From Conchiformibius steedae (lineage in GTDB: Bacteria; Pseudomonadota; Gammaproteobacteria; Burkholderiales; Neisseriaceae): a stretch of DNA of 64,000 nucleotides. A model generated the notes under the pieces. That model did not search any database and was not told the origin of the DNA. It saw only the letters and a list, made by a program, of their open reading frames with translations. The stretch's first letter is position 1. Every line of letters begins with the position of its first letter. Below are positions 28,813-39,785 of the stretch, piece by piece. The position numbers and the translations under genes are program-made. The stretch lies in the NCBI RefSeq assembly GCF_014054725.1, contig NZ_CP059563.1, positions 286,868-350,867 on the forward strand, written 5' to 3'.

Positions 28813-28823
28813 GTCTCTAGATA

Positions 28824-31800
28824 TTAATTCTGTTCCAAATCAATATCCAAGCCCAGCGAACGGATTTCTTTCACAATCACATTAAACGATTCGGGCATGC
28901 CCGCATCAATTTTGTGTTCGCCTTTCACAATGTTTTCATACATTTTGGTACGGCCGGTTACATCGTCCGATTTCACCGTCAGCATTTCCTGCAAGGTGTA
29001 GGCCGCGCCGTAGGCTTCCAGCGCCCACACCTCCATCTCACCGAAACGCTGACCACCGAACTGCGCTTTACCGCCCAAAGGCTGCTGCGTTACCAAGCTG
29101 TACGGACCGGTAGAACGGGCGTGCATTTTTTCATCAACCAAGTGGTGCAGCTTCAGATAATGCATCACGCCCACGGTTACGCGGCGGTCAAATGCTTCGC
29201 CCGAACGTCCGTCATACAGCGTGATTTGGGTTTTGGTGTCGTTAAAGCCCAATTTCTGTACTTCGGGGTCATCGCTGGGGTAAGCCAAATCCAGCATTTG
29301 ATAGATTTCCGCTTCTTTCGCGCCGTCAAATACGGGCGAAGCAAAGGTGGCACCGCGTTTCAGATTGTGCGCCAATGCCAGAATTTCATCGTCGCTCAAA
29401 GACTTCAGGTCTTCTTTCTTGCCGCTGCCGTTATACAGCTCTTCCAAGAAGGCGCGGATTTCTTTGACTTTACGTTGTTCTTCCAGCATTTTTTCAATGC
29501 GCTGACCGATGCCTTTTGCAGCCCAGCCCAAATGCACTTCCAAAATCTGTCCGATATTCATCCGCGACGGTACACCCAAGGGATTCAGCACGATATCTAC
29601 AGTACGACCGTCTGCCATATAGGGCATGTCTTCCACAGGCAGAATGCGCGATACCACACCTTTATTACCATGGCGACCCGCCATTTTGTCGCCTGCCTGC
29701 AAACGGCGTTTGATGGCGATAAACACTTTCACCATTTTTTGTACACCGGGAGGCAGTTCGTCGCCTTGAGTCATTTTTTTCTTTTTGACTTCATACAGCT
29801 CTTCGGCTTCTTCGCGTTTTTGTTGCAGCGACAGCTTGGTCAGTTCCAGTTGTTTCGCCAAATCTTCGTCTGCCAAACGCACGTCAAACCAGTCGTGGCG
29901 GCTGGGCAGCGAATGCAGGTATTCGGTGGTAATTTCCTTGCCTTTTGCCAGCTTCAAGGGTCCGCCGTTGGCTTTTTGACCCACCATCATGCGTTCCAAA
30001 CGGTCAAATGCGTCGTTGTCAAAAATACGGATTTGGTCGTTCAAGTCTTGGCGGTAGCGTTTCAGCTCGGCTTCAATAATGGATTGGGCGCGTTTGTCGC
30101 GTTGAATGCCTTCGCGGGTAAACACTTGCACGTCAATCACGGTACCGCTCATGCCTGTGGGCATACGCAAAGAAGTGTCTTTTACATCAGAGGCTTTTTC
30201 ACCGAAGATGGCACGCAGCAGTTTTTCTTCGGGGGTCAGCTGGGTTTCGCCTTTGGGGGTCACTTTACCCACCAACACGTCGCCTGCTTCCACTTCCGCA
30301 CCGATATAAACAATGCCCGATTCGTCCAAACGGTTTTGCATGCGCTCGGACAAGTTAGGAATATCGCGGGTAATGTCTTCCGCGCCCAGCTTGGTATCAC
30401 GCGCCACCACATTCAGCTCTTCAATGTGAATGGAGGTGTAGCGGTCTTCTGCGGCGACACGCTCGGAAATCAAAATGGAGTCTTCATAGTTGTAACCGTT
30501 CCACGGCATAAAGGCGATGGTCATGTTTTGACCGAGCGCCAACTCGCCCAAATCGGTGGATGCGCCGTCGGCAATCAAATCGCCGCGCTGCAACACGTCG
30601 CCCGCTTTCACGGCAGGGCGTTGGTTGATGTTGGTGGATTGGTTGGAACGGGTAAATTTCACCAAATTGTAAATATCTACACCCACTTCGCCTGCGGTGG
30701 CTTCGTCGTCGTGTACGCGCACCACCACGCGGTTGGCGTCCACATATTCCACCACGCCGCCGCGACGTGCCACAATCGCAGTCGCGCTGTCCACGGCTAC
30801 GGAACGTTCAATGCCCGTGCCGACCATTGGTTTTTCGGGGCGCAGGCAAGGCACAGCCTGACGTTGCATGTTAGCACCCATCAAGGCGCGGTTGGCATCA
30901 TCGTGTTCCAAGAAGGGAATCAGTGAAGCGGCAACGGAAACAATCTGACCGGTGGCAATATCCATGTATTGCACGCGGTCGGGCGTTGCCAAAATGGTTT
31001 CGCCTTTTTCGCGGCAGGTAATCAAATCGCCTTTCAAGCAGCCTTGTTCGTCCAAATCCGAGTTCGCCTGTGCAATCACATAACGACCTTCTTCAATGGC
31101 AGACAAGTATTCCACTTCATCGGTAACTTTACCGTCCACCACACGGCGGTAGGGCGTTTCCAAAAAGCCGTATTCATTGGTGCGGGCAAATACGGACAGC
31201 GAGTTAATCAAACCAATGTTCGGACCTTCAGGCGTTTCAATCGGGCAAACACGACCGTAGTGAGTGGGGTGTACGTCGCGCACCTCAAAGCCTGCGCGTT
31301 CGCGGGTCAAACCGCCCGGACCCAATGCCGATACACGACGTTTGTGGGTAATTTCCGACAGCGGATTGGTCTGGTCCATAAACTGCGACAGCTGGCTAGA
31401 ACCGAAAAATTCTTTAATCGCCGCAGAAACGGGTTTGGCGTTAATCAAATCGGTAGGCATCAGGTTTTCCGATTCTGCCTGATTCAAACGCTCTTTTACC
31501 GCGCGTTCCACACGCGCCAAGCCACTGCGGAATTGGTTTTCCACCAATTCGCCTACAGAACGCACACGGCGGTTGCCCAAGTGGTCAATATCATCTACTT
31601 CGCCATGACCGTTACGCAGTTCCACCAGCGTGGCAATGGTGACAACAATATCATCAACCGTCAGAATATATTTGCCTTTTTCTACCGCATCTGCCAAAGT
31701 TTCATTCAACAAACGCTCATACCAGCCGCCGCTTTGTTCGGGCAACAGTTTTTGCTGATAAGTGCGGGTATTGAACTTCATGCGTCCCACACGCGACAAA

Positions 31801-33011
31801 TCATAGCTTTCTTCTTGAAAGAACAAACGGTTAAATAAAGCTTCTACCGCTTCATCGGTAGGCGGTTCACCGGGGCGCATCATGCGGTAAATGGCAACAC
31901 GCGCCGCGTATTGGTCGGCGGTTTCATCGGTACGCAAAGTAGCGGAAATATAGCTGCCGTGGTCTGTTTCGTTGGTAAACAGGGTTTCAATTTGGGTGAT
32001 GCCGCTGATGTCAAATTGTGCCAGCAGTTCTTCGGTGATTTCGCTGTTGGCAGCGGCAATCACTTCGCCTGTGGCGGTATCCAACACGGCTTTTGCCAAA
32101 GTTTTGCCTACCAAGGCTTCGGCATCAATTTTCAAACGGGTTAAGCCTGCTTTTTCAATGGTGCGGATGTCTTTGGCATTCACACGTTTGCCCGCAGCCA
32201 CCAAAACATTGCCTTCTTGGTCGGTAATATCGGCTTTAGCGGTTTCGCCTTTTAAGCGCGACAGCACCAAATCGGTTTCCACGCCGTCTTTGCTCAAATA
32301 ATAGCTCTCGCGCTCGTAGAACATATCCAGCATTTGTTCATCGCTGAAGCCCAAAGCGCGTAACAGAATGGTAACGGGCATTTTGCGGCGGCGGTCAATA
32401 CGGAAATACAGCAGGTCTTTCGGGTCAAACTCAAAGTCCAACCACGAACCGCGGTAGGGAATAATCCGCGCCGAAAACAATAATTTGCCTGAAGAATGGG
32501 TTTTGCCGCGGTCGTGCTCAAAGAATACACCGGGCGAACGGTGCAACTGCGACACAATCACGCGTTCGGTACCGTTAATCACAAACGAACCGCTGGGGGT
32601 CATCAGCGGAATTTCGCCCATATACACTTCGTTTTCGCGTACTTCTTTAATCACTTTGGCAGAAGCAGCAGAATCTTTATCGTAAATTTTCAAACGGATA
32701 CGCGCACGCAAAGGGGCTGCGTAGGTAATACCGCGCAATTGGCACTCAGGAATATCAAACAAAGGCTCGCCCAAAATATAATGGACAAAATCCAGCTCGG
32801 CATAGCCGTTGTTGCTCAGAATCGGAAAAATCGAGGTAAACGCAGCTTGCAGCCCTTCTTCGTCTTTGCGCTCATTAAACGCGCGGTTTTGCTGCAGGAA
32901 TTTACCGTAAGATTCCAACTGCGTGGTCAGCAGATACGGCACATCCAATACGGTATCGCGCTTGGCAAAACTCTTACGGATGCGTTTTTTCTCGGTAAAG
33001 GTGTAACTCAT
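28824..33011 (-). CDS. rpoB: DNA-directed RNA polymerase beta subunit
   Basis: Beta (1395 aa) of RNA polymerase. The start at 33011 gives [15 protein letters not shown] with CAGGAG upstream; longer readings lack family support. The rifampicin region is wild type: [32 protein letters not shown] keeps the Asp, His and Ser residues whose change gives resistance. The C-terminal [24 protein letters not shown] is intact. It follows rplL after a long, AT-rich leader. rpoC does not follow directly. Confidence 0.99.
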   Translation of the reverse strand: MSYTFTEKKRIRKSFAKRDTVLDVPYLLTTQLESYGKFLQQNRAFNERKDEEGLQAAFTSIFPILSNNGYAELDFVHYILGEPLFDIPECQLRGITYAAPLRARIRLKIYDKDSAASAKVIKEVRENEVYMGEIPLMTPSGSFVINGTERVIVSQLHRSPGVFFEHDRGKTHSSGKLLFSARIIPYRGSWLDFEFDPKDLLYFRIDRRRKMPVTILLRALGFSDEQMLDMFYERESYYLSKDGVETDLVLSRLKGETAKADITDQEGNVLVAAGKRVNAKDIRTIEKAGLTRLKIDAEALVGKTLAKAVLDTATGEVIAAANSEITEELLAQFDISGITQIETLFTNETDHGSYISATLRTDETADQYAARVAIYRMMRPGEPPTDEAVEALFNRLFFQEESYDLSRVGRMKFNTRTYQQKLLPEQSGGWYERLLNETLADAVEKGKYILTVDDIVVTIATLVELRNGHGEVDDIDHLGNRRVRSVGELVENQFRSGLARVERAVKERLNQAESENLMPTDLINAKPVSAAIKEFFGSSQLSQFMDQTNPLSEITHKRRVSALGPGGLTRERAGFEVRDVHPTHYGRVCPIETPEGPNIGLINSLSVFARTNEYGFLETPYRRVVDGKVTDEVEYLSAIEEGRYVIAQANSDLDEQGCLKGDLITCREKGETILATPDRVQYMDIATGQIVSVAASLIPFLEHDDANRALMGANMQRQAVPCLRPEKPMVGTGIERSVAVDSATAIVARRGGVVEYVDANRVVVRVHDDEATAGEVGVDIYNLVKFTRSNQSTNINQRPAVKAGDVLQRGDLIADGASTDLGELALGQNMTIAFMPWNGYNYEDSILISERVAAEDRYTSIHIEELNVVARDTKLGAEDITRDIPNLSERMQNRLDESGIVYIGAEVEAGDVLVGKVTPKGETQLTPEEKLLRAIFGEKASDVKDTSLRMPTGMSGTVIDVQVFTREGIQRDKRAQSIIEAELKRYRQDLNDQIRIFDNDAFDRLERMMVGQKANGGPLKLAKGKEITTEYLHSLPSRHDWFDVRLADEDLAKQLELTKLSLQQKREEAEELYEVKKKKMTQGDELPPGVQKMVKVFIAIKRRLQAGDKMAGRHGNKGVVSRILPVEDMPYMADGRTVDIVLNPLGVPSRMNIGQILEVHLGWAAKGIGQRIEKMLEEQRKVKEIRAFLEELYNGSGKKEDLKSLSDDEILALAHNLKRGATFASPVFDGAKEAEIYQMLDLAYPSDDPEVQKLGFNDTKTQITLYDGRSGEAFDRRVTVGVMHYLKLHHLVDEKMHARSTGPYSLVTQQPLGGKAQFGGQRFGEMEVWALEAYGAAYTLQEMLTVKSDDVTGRTKMYENIVKGEHKIDAGMPESFNVIVKEIRSLGLDIDLEQN

Positions 33012-33122
33012 GGTCAATACTCCTGAGGGGCAACGGTTATTTGTAAAAACGGTACAGGCTGACACCAAAATGCAGGCAGCGTGCAGAAAAGATTTGTAGA
33101 AAAATGGAAAACAATGCGACAA

Positions 33123-33203
33123 TCAAAGACTGACGGCAAAGCGGCGGCAAGACGTGCAATATAAGACGCGTAGGGGCGCAAAAGAAAGAGGCAACATCAT
33201 CAT
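33123..33203 (-). CDS. possible 26-residue leader peptide before rpoB
   Basis: An ATG preceded by GGCAGGAGTATCCC opens a 26-codon frame (MMMLPLSFAPLRVLYC...) with two Cys, ending 111 bases before rpoB. The upstream sequence CAGGAGTAT also precedes the rpoB start, so the Shine-Dalgarno context seems duplicated. There is no homology support; it may be chance. Confidence 0.25.
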   Translation of the reverse strand: MMMLPLSFAPLRVLYCTSCRRFAVSL

Positions 33204-33345
33204 GGGATACTCCTGCCGCTGTTTTCAGGCAAGCTGAAAACTTATCGGAATGAATTTTATATAAATTTATAAAATTTTTCTAATTTTTAACAGAAAAACA
33301 GTAAAATTTTGTAAATTTACATTTTAAACAGATTGAAAGCGCAAC
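33204..33345 (-). promoter_or_regulatory. AT-rich rpoB leader, possible promoter
   Basis: The 385 bases between rplL and rpoB hold no conserved gene. About 100 bases here are almost pure A and T, with TATAAA and TATATA stretches, flanked by an inverted repeat GTTTTCAG..CTGAAAAC (33229-33243). It could hold an rpoB promoter or UP-like element, but no clear -35 was found. Confidence 0.3.
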
Positions 33346-33372
33346 AAGGCTGGCAGTAAAACTGCCAGCCTT
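33346..33372 (-). terminator. hairpin in the rplL-rpoB gap (attenuator)
   Basis: AAGGCTGGCAGT-AAA-ACTGCCAGCCTT is a perfect 12-bp stem with a 3-base loop, 24 bases past the rplL stop. In many bacteria a partial terminator at this place lowers rpoBC relative to rplJL. The following bases on the minus strand are G-T mixed rather than a pure T-run, consistent with partial readthrough. Confidence 0.6.
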
Positions 33373-33396
33373 TTGCCTCAAATTGTCAAAAGCAGA

Positions 33397-33765
33397 TTAT
33401 TTGATTTCCACTTTCGCGCCGGCTTCTTCCAATTGTTTCTTGATGTCGTCGGCTTCAGCTTGAGATACGCCCTCTTTCAGGGTTTTGGGAGCGCCGTCAA
33501 CCAAGTCTTTGGCTTCTTTCAAGCCCAAACCGGTAATGGCACGAACCACTTTAATCACGCCTACTTTTTGGTCGCCGGCAGAAGCCAGAACCACGTCAAA
33601 CTCGGTTTTCGCTTCTTCAGCAACACCAGTAGCAGGACCAGCAGATACGGCAACCGCAGCAGCAGAAACGCCAAATTTTTCTTCAAAAGCTTTAACCAGC
33701 TCGTTCAATTCCATAACGGTCAGGTTGCTTACCGCTTCCAAAATGTCTTCTTTAGTAATAGCCAT
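33397..33765 (-). CDS. rplL: 50S ribosomal protein L7/L12
   Basis: L7/L12 (122 aa) forms the flexible stalk that recruits translation GTPases. N-terminal dimerisation part [33 protein letters not shown], an Ala-rich hinge around residues 36-50, and the C-terminal domain with [32 protein letters not shown] lies nine bases before the ATG. It follows rplJ. Confidence 0.98.
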   Translation of the reverse strand: MAITKEDILEAVSNLTVMELNELVKAFEEKFGVSAAAVAVSAGPATGVAEEAKTEFDVVLASAGDQKVGVIKVVRAITGLGLKEAKDLVDGAPKTLKEGVSQAEADDIKKQLEEAGAKVEIK

Positions 33766-33840
33766 GCTATTAAGCTCCTAAATATTGAGTGAAATAATAA
33801 AATGTTGGTTTAAATCGGACAAAATACGAAACCGTGCGGA

Positions 33841-34338
33841 TTAAGCCGCTTCGCTTTCTTTTTTCTCTGCCAAAGCAGCCAAACCGCGTGCAAAGCCTGA
33901 TACGGGCGCTTGCATAACGAAAAGCAGTTTGGACAGCAATTCTTCGCGGCTCGGAATGGATGCCAACTCAGTAACTTGAGCAGCATTCAACACATCGCCA
34001 TTGTAAGAACCGGCTTTGATAATAATTTTGTCGTCTTTTTTCGCGAATTGGTGCAGCACTTTTGCGGCGGCAACGGCATCTTCAGATGCGGCATATACCA
34101 AAGGACCAACCATTTGGTCAGCCAAACCGGCAAAAGAAGTTCCTTCAACCGCACGACGAGCCAAAGTGTTTTTCAGAACGCGCAAGTAAACGCCTTCTTT
34201 ACGCGCATTGGCACGCAGTTCGGTCATGCTGGCAACACTGATACCGCGATATTCGGCAATCACCATAGTTTGCGCACCGTTAATACCGGCCACAATCTCT
34301 TCTACGGCTGCTTTCTTGGTTTCAATATTGAGACTCAA
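33841..34338 (-). CDS. rplJ: 50S ribosomal protein L10 (TTG start)
   Basis: L10 (165 aa) anchors L7/L12 to the ribosome and, with it, represses its own mRNA. The sequence [14 protein letters not shown] matches the neisserial N-terminus when the TTG at 34336-34338 is used as start; GGGAGG lies about seven bases upstream, and no ATG is close by. A structured L10-type leader precedes it. A TTG start would lower initiation and could be part of the control. Confidence 0.96.
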   Translation of the reverse strand: MSLNIETKKAAVEEIVAGINGAQTMVIAEYRGISVASMTELRANARKEGVYLRVLKNTLARRAVEGTSFAGLADQMVGPLVYAASEDAVAAAKVLHQFAKKDDKIIIKAGSYNGDVLNAAQVTELASIPSREELLSKLLFVMQAPVSGFARGLAALAEKKESEAA

Positions 34339-34364
34339 GGTCTACCTCCCACTGTTTGTCAAAA

Positions 34365-34497
34365 GAACACCGCCAAGCGGTATTCCACCAGCGCGGCAAC
34401 CCGAAAAGACATTTTGCAAGCAGTTAGCTTGCGCATACCTTGTGGACCACCGTCTGCGTAGGGTTGAAAGATTAAAGCTTGCGCTCCCTACGGTCTT
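34365..34497 (-). promoter_or_regulatory. ribosomal L10 leader
   Basis: On the minus strand ACCGTAGGG..CCCTACGCAGACGGT (core 34446-34497) forms the two-part stem typical of the L10 leader, the site where L10-(L12) binds to repress rplJL. Downstream GAATACCGC-TTG-GCGGTGTTC followed by TTTT (34361-34385) looks like an intrinsic terminator, so attenuation may also operate. Confidence 0.75.
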
Positions 34498-34530
34498 GGA
34501 CATCTGCTTATTGTTATCAAGCAGTCCCAT

Positions 34531-34566
34531 TTCAGGCAGCCAAAACAGCTTTTCAGGCTGCCTGAA
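34531..34566. repeat. inverted uptake-sequence pair between rplA and rplJ
   Basis: AGGCTGCCTGAA (34555-34566) is an exact simDUS. TTCAGGCAGCC (34531-34541) is its inverted partner with one end mismatch; together they make an 11-bp stem. The sequence TTCAGGCTGCCT at 34553-34564 also equals the reverse of the kingDUS 12-mer, so the dialect assignment from this copy alone is ambiguous. Confidence 0.7.
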
Positions 34567-34580
34567 AAATTTTTCAGCAC

Positions 34581-35279
34581 TTATTTTGCGGTTACGCTGG
34601 CAACGTCAACGCGTACACCCAAACCCATGGTGCTGGATACCGCAATCTTTTTCAGATACTGACCTTTGGCGGCGGCGGGTTTGGCTTTTACCAAAGCATC
34701 CAACAGCGCGTCAAAGTTTTCTTTCAAATCGGCTTCGGAAAAAGATGCGCGACCGATGGTGGCGTGAATAATACCTGCTTTGTCGGTACGGTATTGAACC
34801 TGACCCGCTTTAGCGTTTTTCACCGCTTCGGCAACATTCGGGGTAACGGTGCCGACTTTCGGATTCGGCATCAAACCGCGCGGACCCAAAATCGTACCCA
34901 ACTGACCCACGATACGCATTGCATCGGGAGAAGCAATTACCACGTCAAAATCCAGATTGCCTTTTTTCACTTCTTCGGCTAAATCTTCAAAACCAACTAC
35001 GTCTGCACCAGCAGCTTTAGCGGCTTCGGCATTCGCGCCTTGCGTAAACACAGCCACACGGGTGGTTTTACCTGTACCTTTGGGCAGAACCACAGAACCG
35101 CGAATCACTTGGTCGGATTTACGCGGGTCTACGCCCAAGTTGAAAGACACGTCTACAGACTCGTCAAATTTGGCAGTCGCGGCTTTTTTAACCAAAGCAA
35201 TCGCTTCTTCTACCGCATACAGCTTGTTGGCTTCAACAGAAGCACGCAAGGCTTTCAAACGTTTGGATACTTTTGCCAT
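34581..35279 (-). CDS. rplA: 50S ribosomal protein L1
   Basis: L1 (232 aa) forms the mobile stalk at the E site and represses the rplK-rplA mRNA. It starts [16 protein letters not shown]; in-frame codons further upstream lie inside rplK and are unsupported. The family motif [16 protein letters not shown] is near residue 127. It lies one base after the rplK stop, as in most bacteria. Confidence 0.98.
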   Translation of the reverse strand: MAKVSKRLKALRASVEANKLYAVEEAIALVKKAATAKFDESVDVSFNLGVDPRKSDQVIRGSVVLPKGTGKTTRVAVFTQGANAEAAKAAGADVVGFEDLAEEVKKGNLDFDVVIASPDAMRIVGQLGTILGPRGLMPNPKVGTVTPNVAEAVKNAKAGQVQYRTDKAGIIHATIGRASFSEADLKENFDALLDALVKAKPAAAKGQYLKKIAVSSTMGLGVRVDVASVTAK

Positions 35280-35280
35280 G

Positions 35281-35712
35281 TTACACGCCCTCCACATTCA
35301 AGCCCATAGAACGGGCAGAACCCGCGATGGTACGCACAGCCGCATCCAAATCCGCAGCAGTCAAATCAGGCTGTTTGGTTTTGGCGATTTCTTCCAACTG
35401 GGCACGGGTAACCGTGCCGACTTTGTTGGTCAAGGGATTGGCGCTGCCTTTTTGCAAACCAACTGCTTTTTTCAGCAGAATGGTAGCAGGCGGCGTTTTC
35501 ATCACAAAAGTGAAGGATTTATCAGCGTAAGCGGTAATCACAACAGGAATGGGCAAGCCCGGTTCCATGCTTTGAGTGGCCGCGTTAAACGCTTTACAAA
35601 ATTCCATAATGTTCAAACCGCGCTGACCCAATGCAGGACCTACAGGCGGCGAGGGATTGGCTTTACCTGCAGGAATCTGCAGTTTGATGTAGCCGACAAC
35701 TTTTTTTGCCAT
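35281..35712 (-). CDS. rplK: 50S ribosomal protein L11
   Basis: L11 (143 aa) is part of the GTPase-associated centre and the thiostrepton site, and is needed for RelA activation. [32 protein letters not shown] shows the N-terminal Pro-rich signature; [27 protein letters not shown] is the C-terminal rRNA-binding part. It heads the rplKA unit behind its own promoter. Confidence 0.98.
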   Translation of the reverse strand: MAKKVVGYIKLQIPAGKANPSPPVGPALGQRGLNIMEFCKAFNAATQSMEPGLPIPVVITAYADKSFTFVMKTPPATILLKKAVGLQKGSANPLTNKVGTVTRAQLEEIAKTKQPDLTAADLDAAVRTIAGSARSMGLNVEGV

Positions 35713-35809
35713 GAATTAAACTCCAAAACGGGTCATACGCAGAATAATTCTGCTCCCCAGATTTCAAAACGGATTAGAGCGAAACGCCGCTCTCAAAATA
35801 AAACGGGCA

Positions 35810-35838
35810 ATTATAAATCCCGCTGCTTGATTTTGCAA
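35810..35838 (-). promoter_or_regulatory. predicted promoter for rplK-rplA
   Basis: On the minus strand TTGCAA (35833-35838) and a perfect TATAAT (35810-35815) are separated by 17 bases, between nusG and rplK. A small hairpin AGAGCG..CGCTCT follows in the leader, where L1 autoregulation could act. Confidence 0.65.
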
Positions 35839-35859
35839 ATTATTTTTTCATCTGCACAA

Positions 35860-36402
35860 TCACAGTTTTTCCACCTGCCCAAATTCCAACTCAACAGGAG
35901 TTTCGCGCCCAAAAATTTGCACGGTAACACGCAGTTTGTTGCGCTCGTAATCCACAAACTCCACCGCACCGTTGAAATCGGCAAAAGGTCCTTCGTTTAC
36001 ACGGACTTGCTGTCCCACTTCAAATTCTACACGCGGTTTGGGTTTTTTCTCGCCACTTGCACCGCCACCCACCTGTGCCATAATATTGTCCACTTCGCGT
36101 TGCGAAATCGGCAAAGGACGGTGCGCAGTACCGCCGATAAAGCCGTTGATGCGCGGGGTACTTTTTACCAGATGCCACGAACTGTCGGTCATTTCCATTT
36201 CAATCAGCACATAACCCGGAAAAAACTTGCGCTCGGCAACGGTTTTACGTCCGTTTTTAATATCCACCACTTCTTCAACAGGCACCAAAATCTGCCCGAA
36301 ATAATCTTCCATGCCTTCACGGGCAATGCGCTCTTTCAAGGTTTTTTGTACATTTTTTTCAAAACCAGAATAAGCCTGTACCACATACCAACGTTTCGAC
36401 AT
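35860..36402 (-). CDS. nusG: transcription elongation/antitermination factor NusG
   Basis: NusG (180 aa) links RNA polymerase to Rho or to S10 of the ribosome. The NGN domain begins [26 protein letters not shown] and includes [12 protein letters not shown]; the C-terminal KOW motif is [25 protein letters not shown] (about 126-150). It lies two bases after secE. Confidence 0.98.
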   Translation of the reverse strand: MSKRWYVVQAYSGFEKNVQKTLKERIAREGMEDYFGQILVPVEEVVDIKNGRKTVAERKFFPGYVLIEMEMTDSSWHLVKSTPRINGFIGGTAHRPLPISQREVDNIMAQVGGGASGEKKPKPRVEFEVGQQVRVNEGPFADFNGAVEFVDYERNKLRVTVQIFGRETPVELEFGQVEKL

Positions 36403-36404
36403 TC

Positions 36405-36788
36405 TTAACCTTTCAACAAAACGGCGTTAAACAGCAGACTGATTAAAGTGTCCACACCATAAATAAACACGGCAAATACCGCCACAAACAACACCACAAA
36501 CATGGTCATGCGTACCGCATCGGGGCGTTTGGGCCAAACTACTTTTTTGACTTCGGCAGTGGATTCTTTAATATAGCGCAACAGATTGCGCCCCATATCA
36601 CACCAAAAAAACACAATCAGCAGCGCAATCAGCACCCCGCCAATCGGAAAAACCAAATTGGTATAAGGAGGCAAACCTTTTACGCCGTCATACGCCCACA
36701 CGCCCCCGCCTACAAATGCGGCAGCAATCAATAATTTAAACGTATCTGCGCCTTTATTGGTGTTTTGTTGCGGCATTTCATGATTCAT
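36405..36788 (-). CDS. secE: preprotein translocase subunit SecE
   Basis: SecE (127 aa) stabilises SecY in the Sec translocon. Three membrane segments near residues 18-37, 44-61 and 94-120; the conserved cytoplasmic helix and hinge [25 protein letters not shown] (about 70-94) precede the last one. The start ATG at 36788 has AAGGA seven bases upstream. The three-segment form is typical of proteobacteria. Confidence 0.96.
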   Translation of the reverse strand: MNHEMPQQNTNKGADTFKLLIAAAFVGGGVWAYDGVKGLPPYTNLVFPIGGVLIALLIVFFWCDMGRNLLRYIKESTAEVKKVVWPKRPDAVRMTMFVVLFVAVFAVFIYGVDTLISLLFNAVLLKG

Positions 36789-36814
36789 TTGAATTCCTTT
36801 CAATACCATACGAT

Positions 36815-36850
36815 AAAAAACTAACCGGTTGTTAGACCGGTTAGTTTTTT
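36815..36850. terminator. terminator between tRNA-Trp and secE
   Basis: AAAAAACTAACCGG and CCGGTTAGTTTTTT make a perfect 14-bp stem with an 8-base loop and a T-run on the minus strand. It would separate the tRNA-tuf transcript from secE-nusG, so secE needs its own promoter in the 26 bases downstream, or readthrough. Confidence 0.8.
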
Positions 36851-36855
36851 CTATT

Positions 36856-36931
36856 TGGCAGGCCAGGAGGGTCTCGAACCCCCAACCCTCGGTTTTGGAG
36901 ACCGATACTCTACCAATTGAGCTACTGGCCT
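36856..36931 (-). tRNA. tRNA-Trp (CCA anticodon)
   Basis: A 76-base cloverleaf with acceptor AGGCCAG/CTGGCCT, D arm GCTC..GAGT, anticodon loop reading CTCCAAA (anticodon CCA), T arm GGGGTTCGAGACCCT, and 3' CCA encoded. It lies just after tuf, the common beta-proteobacterial position before secE. Confidence 0.96.
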
Positions 36932-36938
36932 CTAAAAC

Positions 36939-38123
<1,185 letters not shown>

Positions 38124-38168
38124 GGCAAAATATCCTTGTAAAAACAGTAAAATCGGAAAAAAGAGATA

Positions 38169-38243
<75 letters not shown>

Positions 38244-38254
38244 CTAAAAGTTTG

Positions 38255-38328
38255 TGGAGCGGGTGAAGGGAATCGAACCCTCACCGTAAGCTTGGAAGGC
38301 TTCTGCTCTACCATTGAGCTACACCCGC
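38255..38328 (-). tRNA. tRNA-Gly (TCC anticodon)
   Basis: Acceptor GCGGGTG/CACCCGC, D arm GCTCAATGGTAGAGC, anticodon loop CTTCCAA (anticodon TCC), T arm GAGGGTTCGATTCCCTT and encoded CCA. The outermost anticodon-stem pair looks mismatched. Confidence 0.94.
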
Positions 38329-38360
38329 AACTTAATCTCTACACTCCAACTGGGGAAATC

Positions 38361-38444
38361 TGGTGGTGGGAGAAGGATTCGAACCTTCGAAGCTTACGCG
38401 GCAGATTTACAGTCTGCTCCCTTTGACCGCTCGGGAATCCCACC
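38361..38444 (-). tRNA. tRNA-Tyr (GTA anticodon)
   Basis: An 84-base class II tRNA with long variable arm: acceptor GGTGGGA/TCCCACC, anticodon stem-loop GCAGACTGTAAATCTGC (GTA), T arm GAAGGTTCGAATCCTTC and encoded CCA. It heads the tRNA-tuf transcript. Confidence 0.96.
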
Positions 38445-38459
38445 GAAAAGAGAAACGAA

Positions 38460-38489
38460 ACTATAACGCTTCCCGCATAGGCTTGTCAA
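38460..38489 (-). promoter_or_regulatory. promoter of the tRNA-Tyr-Gly-Thr-tuf unit
   Basis: On the minus strand a perfect TTGACA (38484-38489) and TATAGT (38460-38465) are 18 bases apart, 16 bases before tRNA-Tyr. It is one of the best promoters in the window, as expected for a stable-RNA operon. Confidence 0.8.
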
Positions 38490-38550
38490 ACAAAATTGGT
38501 GCTTGGTGTGTGTGTTTTTTCCAAGTCAATTATTTTTCGGATTTTTATTT

Positions 38551-38829
<279 letters not shown>

Positions 38830-39093
38830 TTATTATAGCATGTTTTACCGATACGTCTGCATGGAAAGTTTTTAGTTAAGATATTGAGTATAATTATTTT
38901 TTACAAACAAACAGCCCATTGGTAAAACGCTGCGCGGACACAAATACAACAAAACAGGGGTTTTGTCCCGTTATGGCTTGACGGACAACGCACCCTGCCA
39001 TCATTTTCATGGTATAGTCTTTATCAGGAACTGTCCGATGCCATCAGGCGCGGCAGACCGATTTTGAGAACTGTTTTTTTTGAATGGAATACC

Positions 39094-39711
39094 ATGAAGC
39101 AATTACATAAAGTGATGATTGCCGCAGCGGGTATGCTGATGGCAGGCACGGTAGCCGCCGAAAACGGCGCGGGTTTTTATGTTCAAGGCGATGTGGGCTT
39201 GGCAAACCTGAACACCAACACCGAAAAATTTAAGGTCAAAAACACCTTTAAAAGCCTGAAAAACTCTTATAAAGAGTCGGGTTTTATGCCCCGCATCAGC
39301 GCAGGCTACGATTTTGGCAACAATTTGCGCGTGGCAGGCGATTACACCCATTACAAAGATGCCGACAATTCGGCACGGGAAGGCGACACCAGCCTGCACG
39401 TTAAAACCCAAGCCCGCAGCATGGGGGTTTCTGCCGTTTACGATTTTCCGATTGAAGGCACGGCAATCAAGCCTTATGCGGGTGCTCGGGTGGGTTTGAA
39501 CAAAACCAAATTGCAGGCACGTTTGCAAAACGGCGGCAATACCCAAAGCTCGTCTGACAGCAAAACCAAAGTAGGCATGGGCGTATTACTGGGTGCCAGC
39601 TACGAAATCAGCCCGAATATTTCTACCGATGTGGGCTACCGCTACAACCACATGGGTTCGGAAATCAAGGCACATGAAGTCACAGCAGGTGTGCGCTACA
39701 CCTTCCGTTAA
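39094..39711 (+). CDS. Opa-like outer membrane beta-barrel protein
   Basis: A 205-aa outer membrane protein of the opacity/NspA type. Signal peptide MKQLHKVMIAAAGMLMAGTVAA (cleavage AAA-E-like, near residue 23), then alternating beta strands such as GFYVQGDVGLANL, MPRISAGYDFGNNLRVAGDYTHY and VGMGVLLGASYEISPNISTDVGYRYN, ending in the outer-membrane signature VTAGVRYTFR with terminal aromatic. Length fits an eight-stranded barrel. No pentamer repeat of the neisserial opa phase-variation type is present; a run of eight Ts lies 13 bases before the ATG. In Neisseria such proteins bind host receptors; here the function is unknown. Confidence 0.88.
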   Translation: MKQLHKVMIAAAGMLMAGTVAAENGAGFYVQGDVGLANLNTNTEKFKVKNTFKSLKNSYKESGFMPRISAGYDFGNNLRVAGDYTHYKDADNSAREGDTSLHVKTQARSMGVSAVYDFPIEGTAIKPYAGARVGLNKTKLQARLQNGGNTQSSSDSKTKVGMGVLLGASYEISPNISTDVGYRYNHMGSEIKAHEVTAGVRYTFR

Positions 39712-39736
39712 CATATAGATTTTAATCAATAAAAAA

Positions 39737-39766
39737 AACAGCACCTTGTTTCAATAAGGTGCTGTT
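39737..39766. terminator. bidirectional terminator between the Opa-like gene and glmS
   Basis: AACAGCACCTT and AAGGTGCTGTT (11 bp) around an 8-base loop, with an A-run before and T-rich after, between convergent genes. Confidence 0.85.
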
Positions 39767-39785
39767 TGGTTTTGACGGCTTGCGT

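Noticed and set aside
28914-30926. A 670-codon open frame on the plus strand, antisense to rpoB
   Set aside because: It lies entirely opposite rpoB, has no conserved motif and is rich in His, Phe and Gln as expected from the complement of GC-skewed codons. Similar shadows exist opposite tuf, fusA and rpoC.
33012-33122. N-terminal extension of RpoB by 37 residues
   Set aside because: The extension is Cys/Phe-rich without homology, and the shorter start has both a good ribosome site and the exact family N-terminus.
39074-39081. Run of eight Ts before the Opa-like gene as a phase-variation tract
   Set aside because: Too short to be strongly slippage-prone, no known pentamer repeat in the coding part, and it lies where it would only mildly affect translation.
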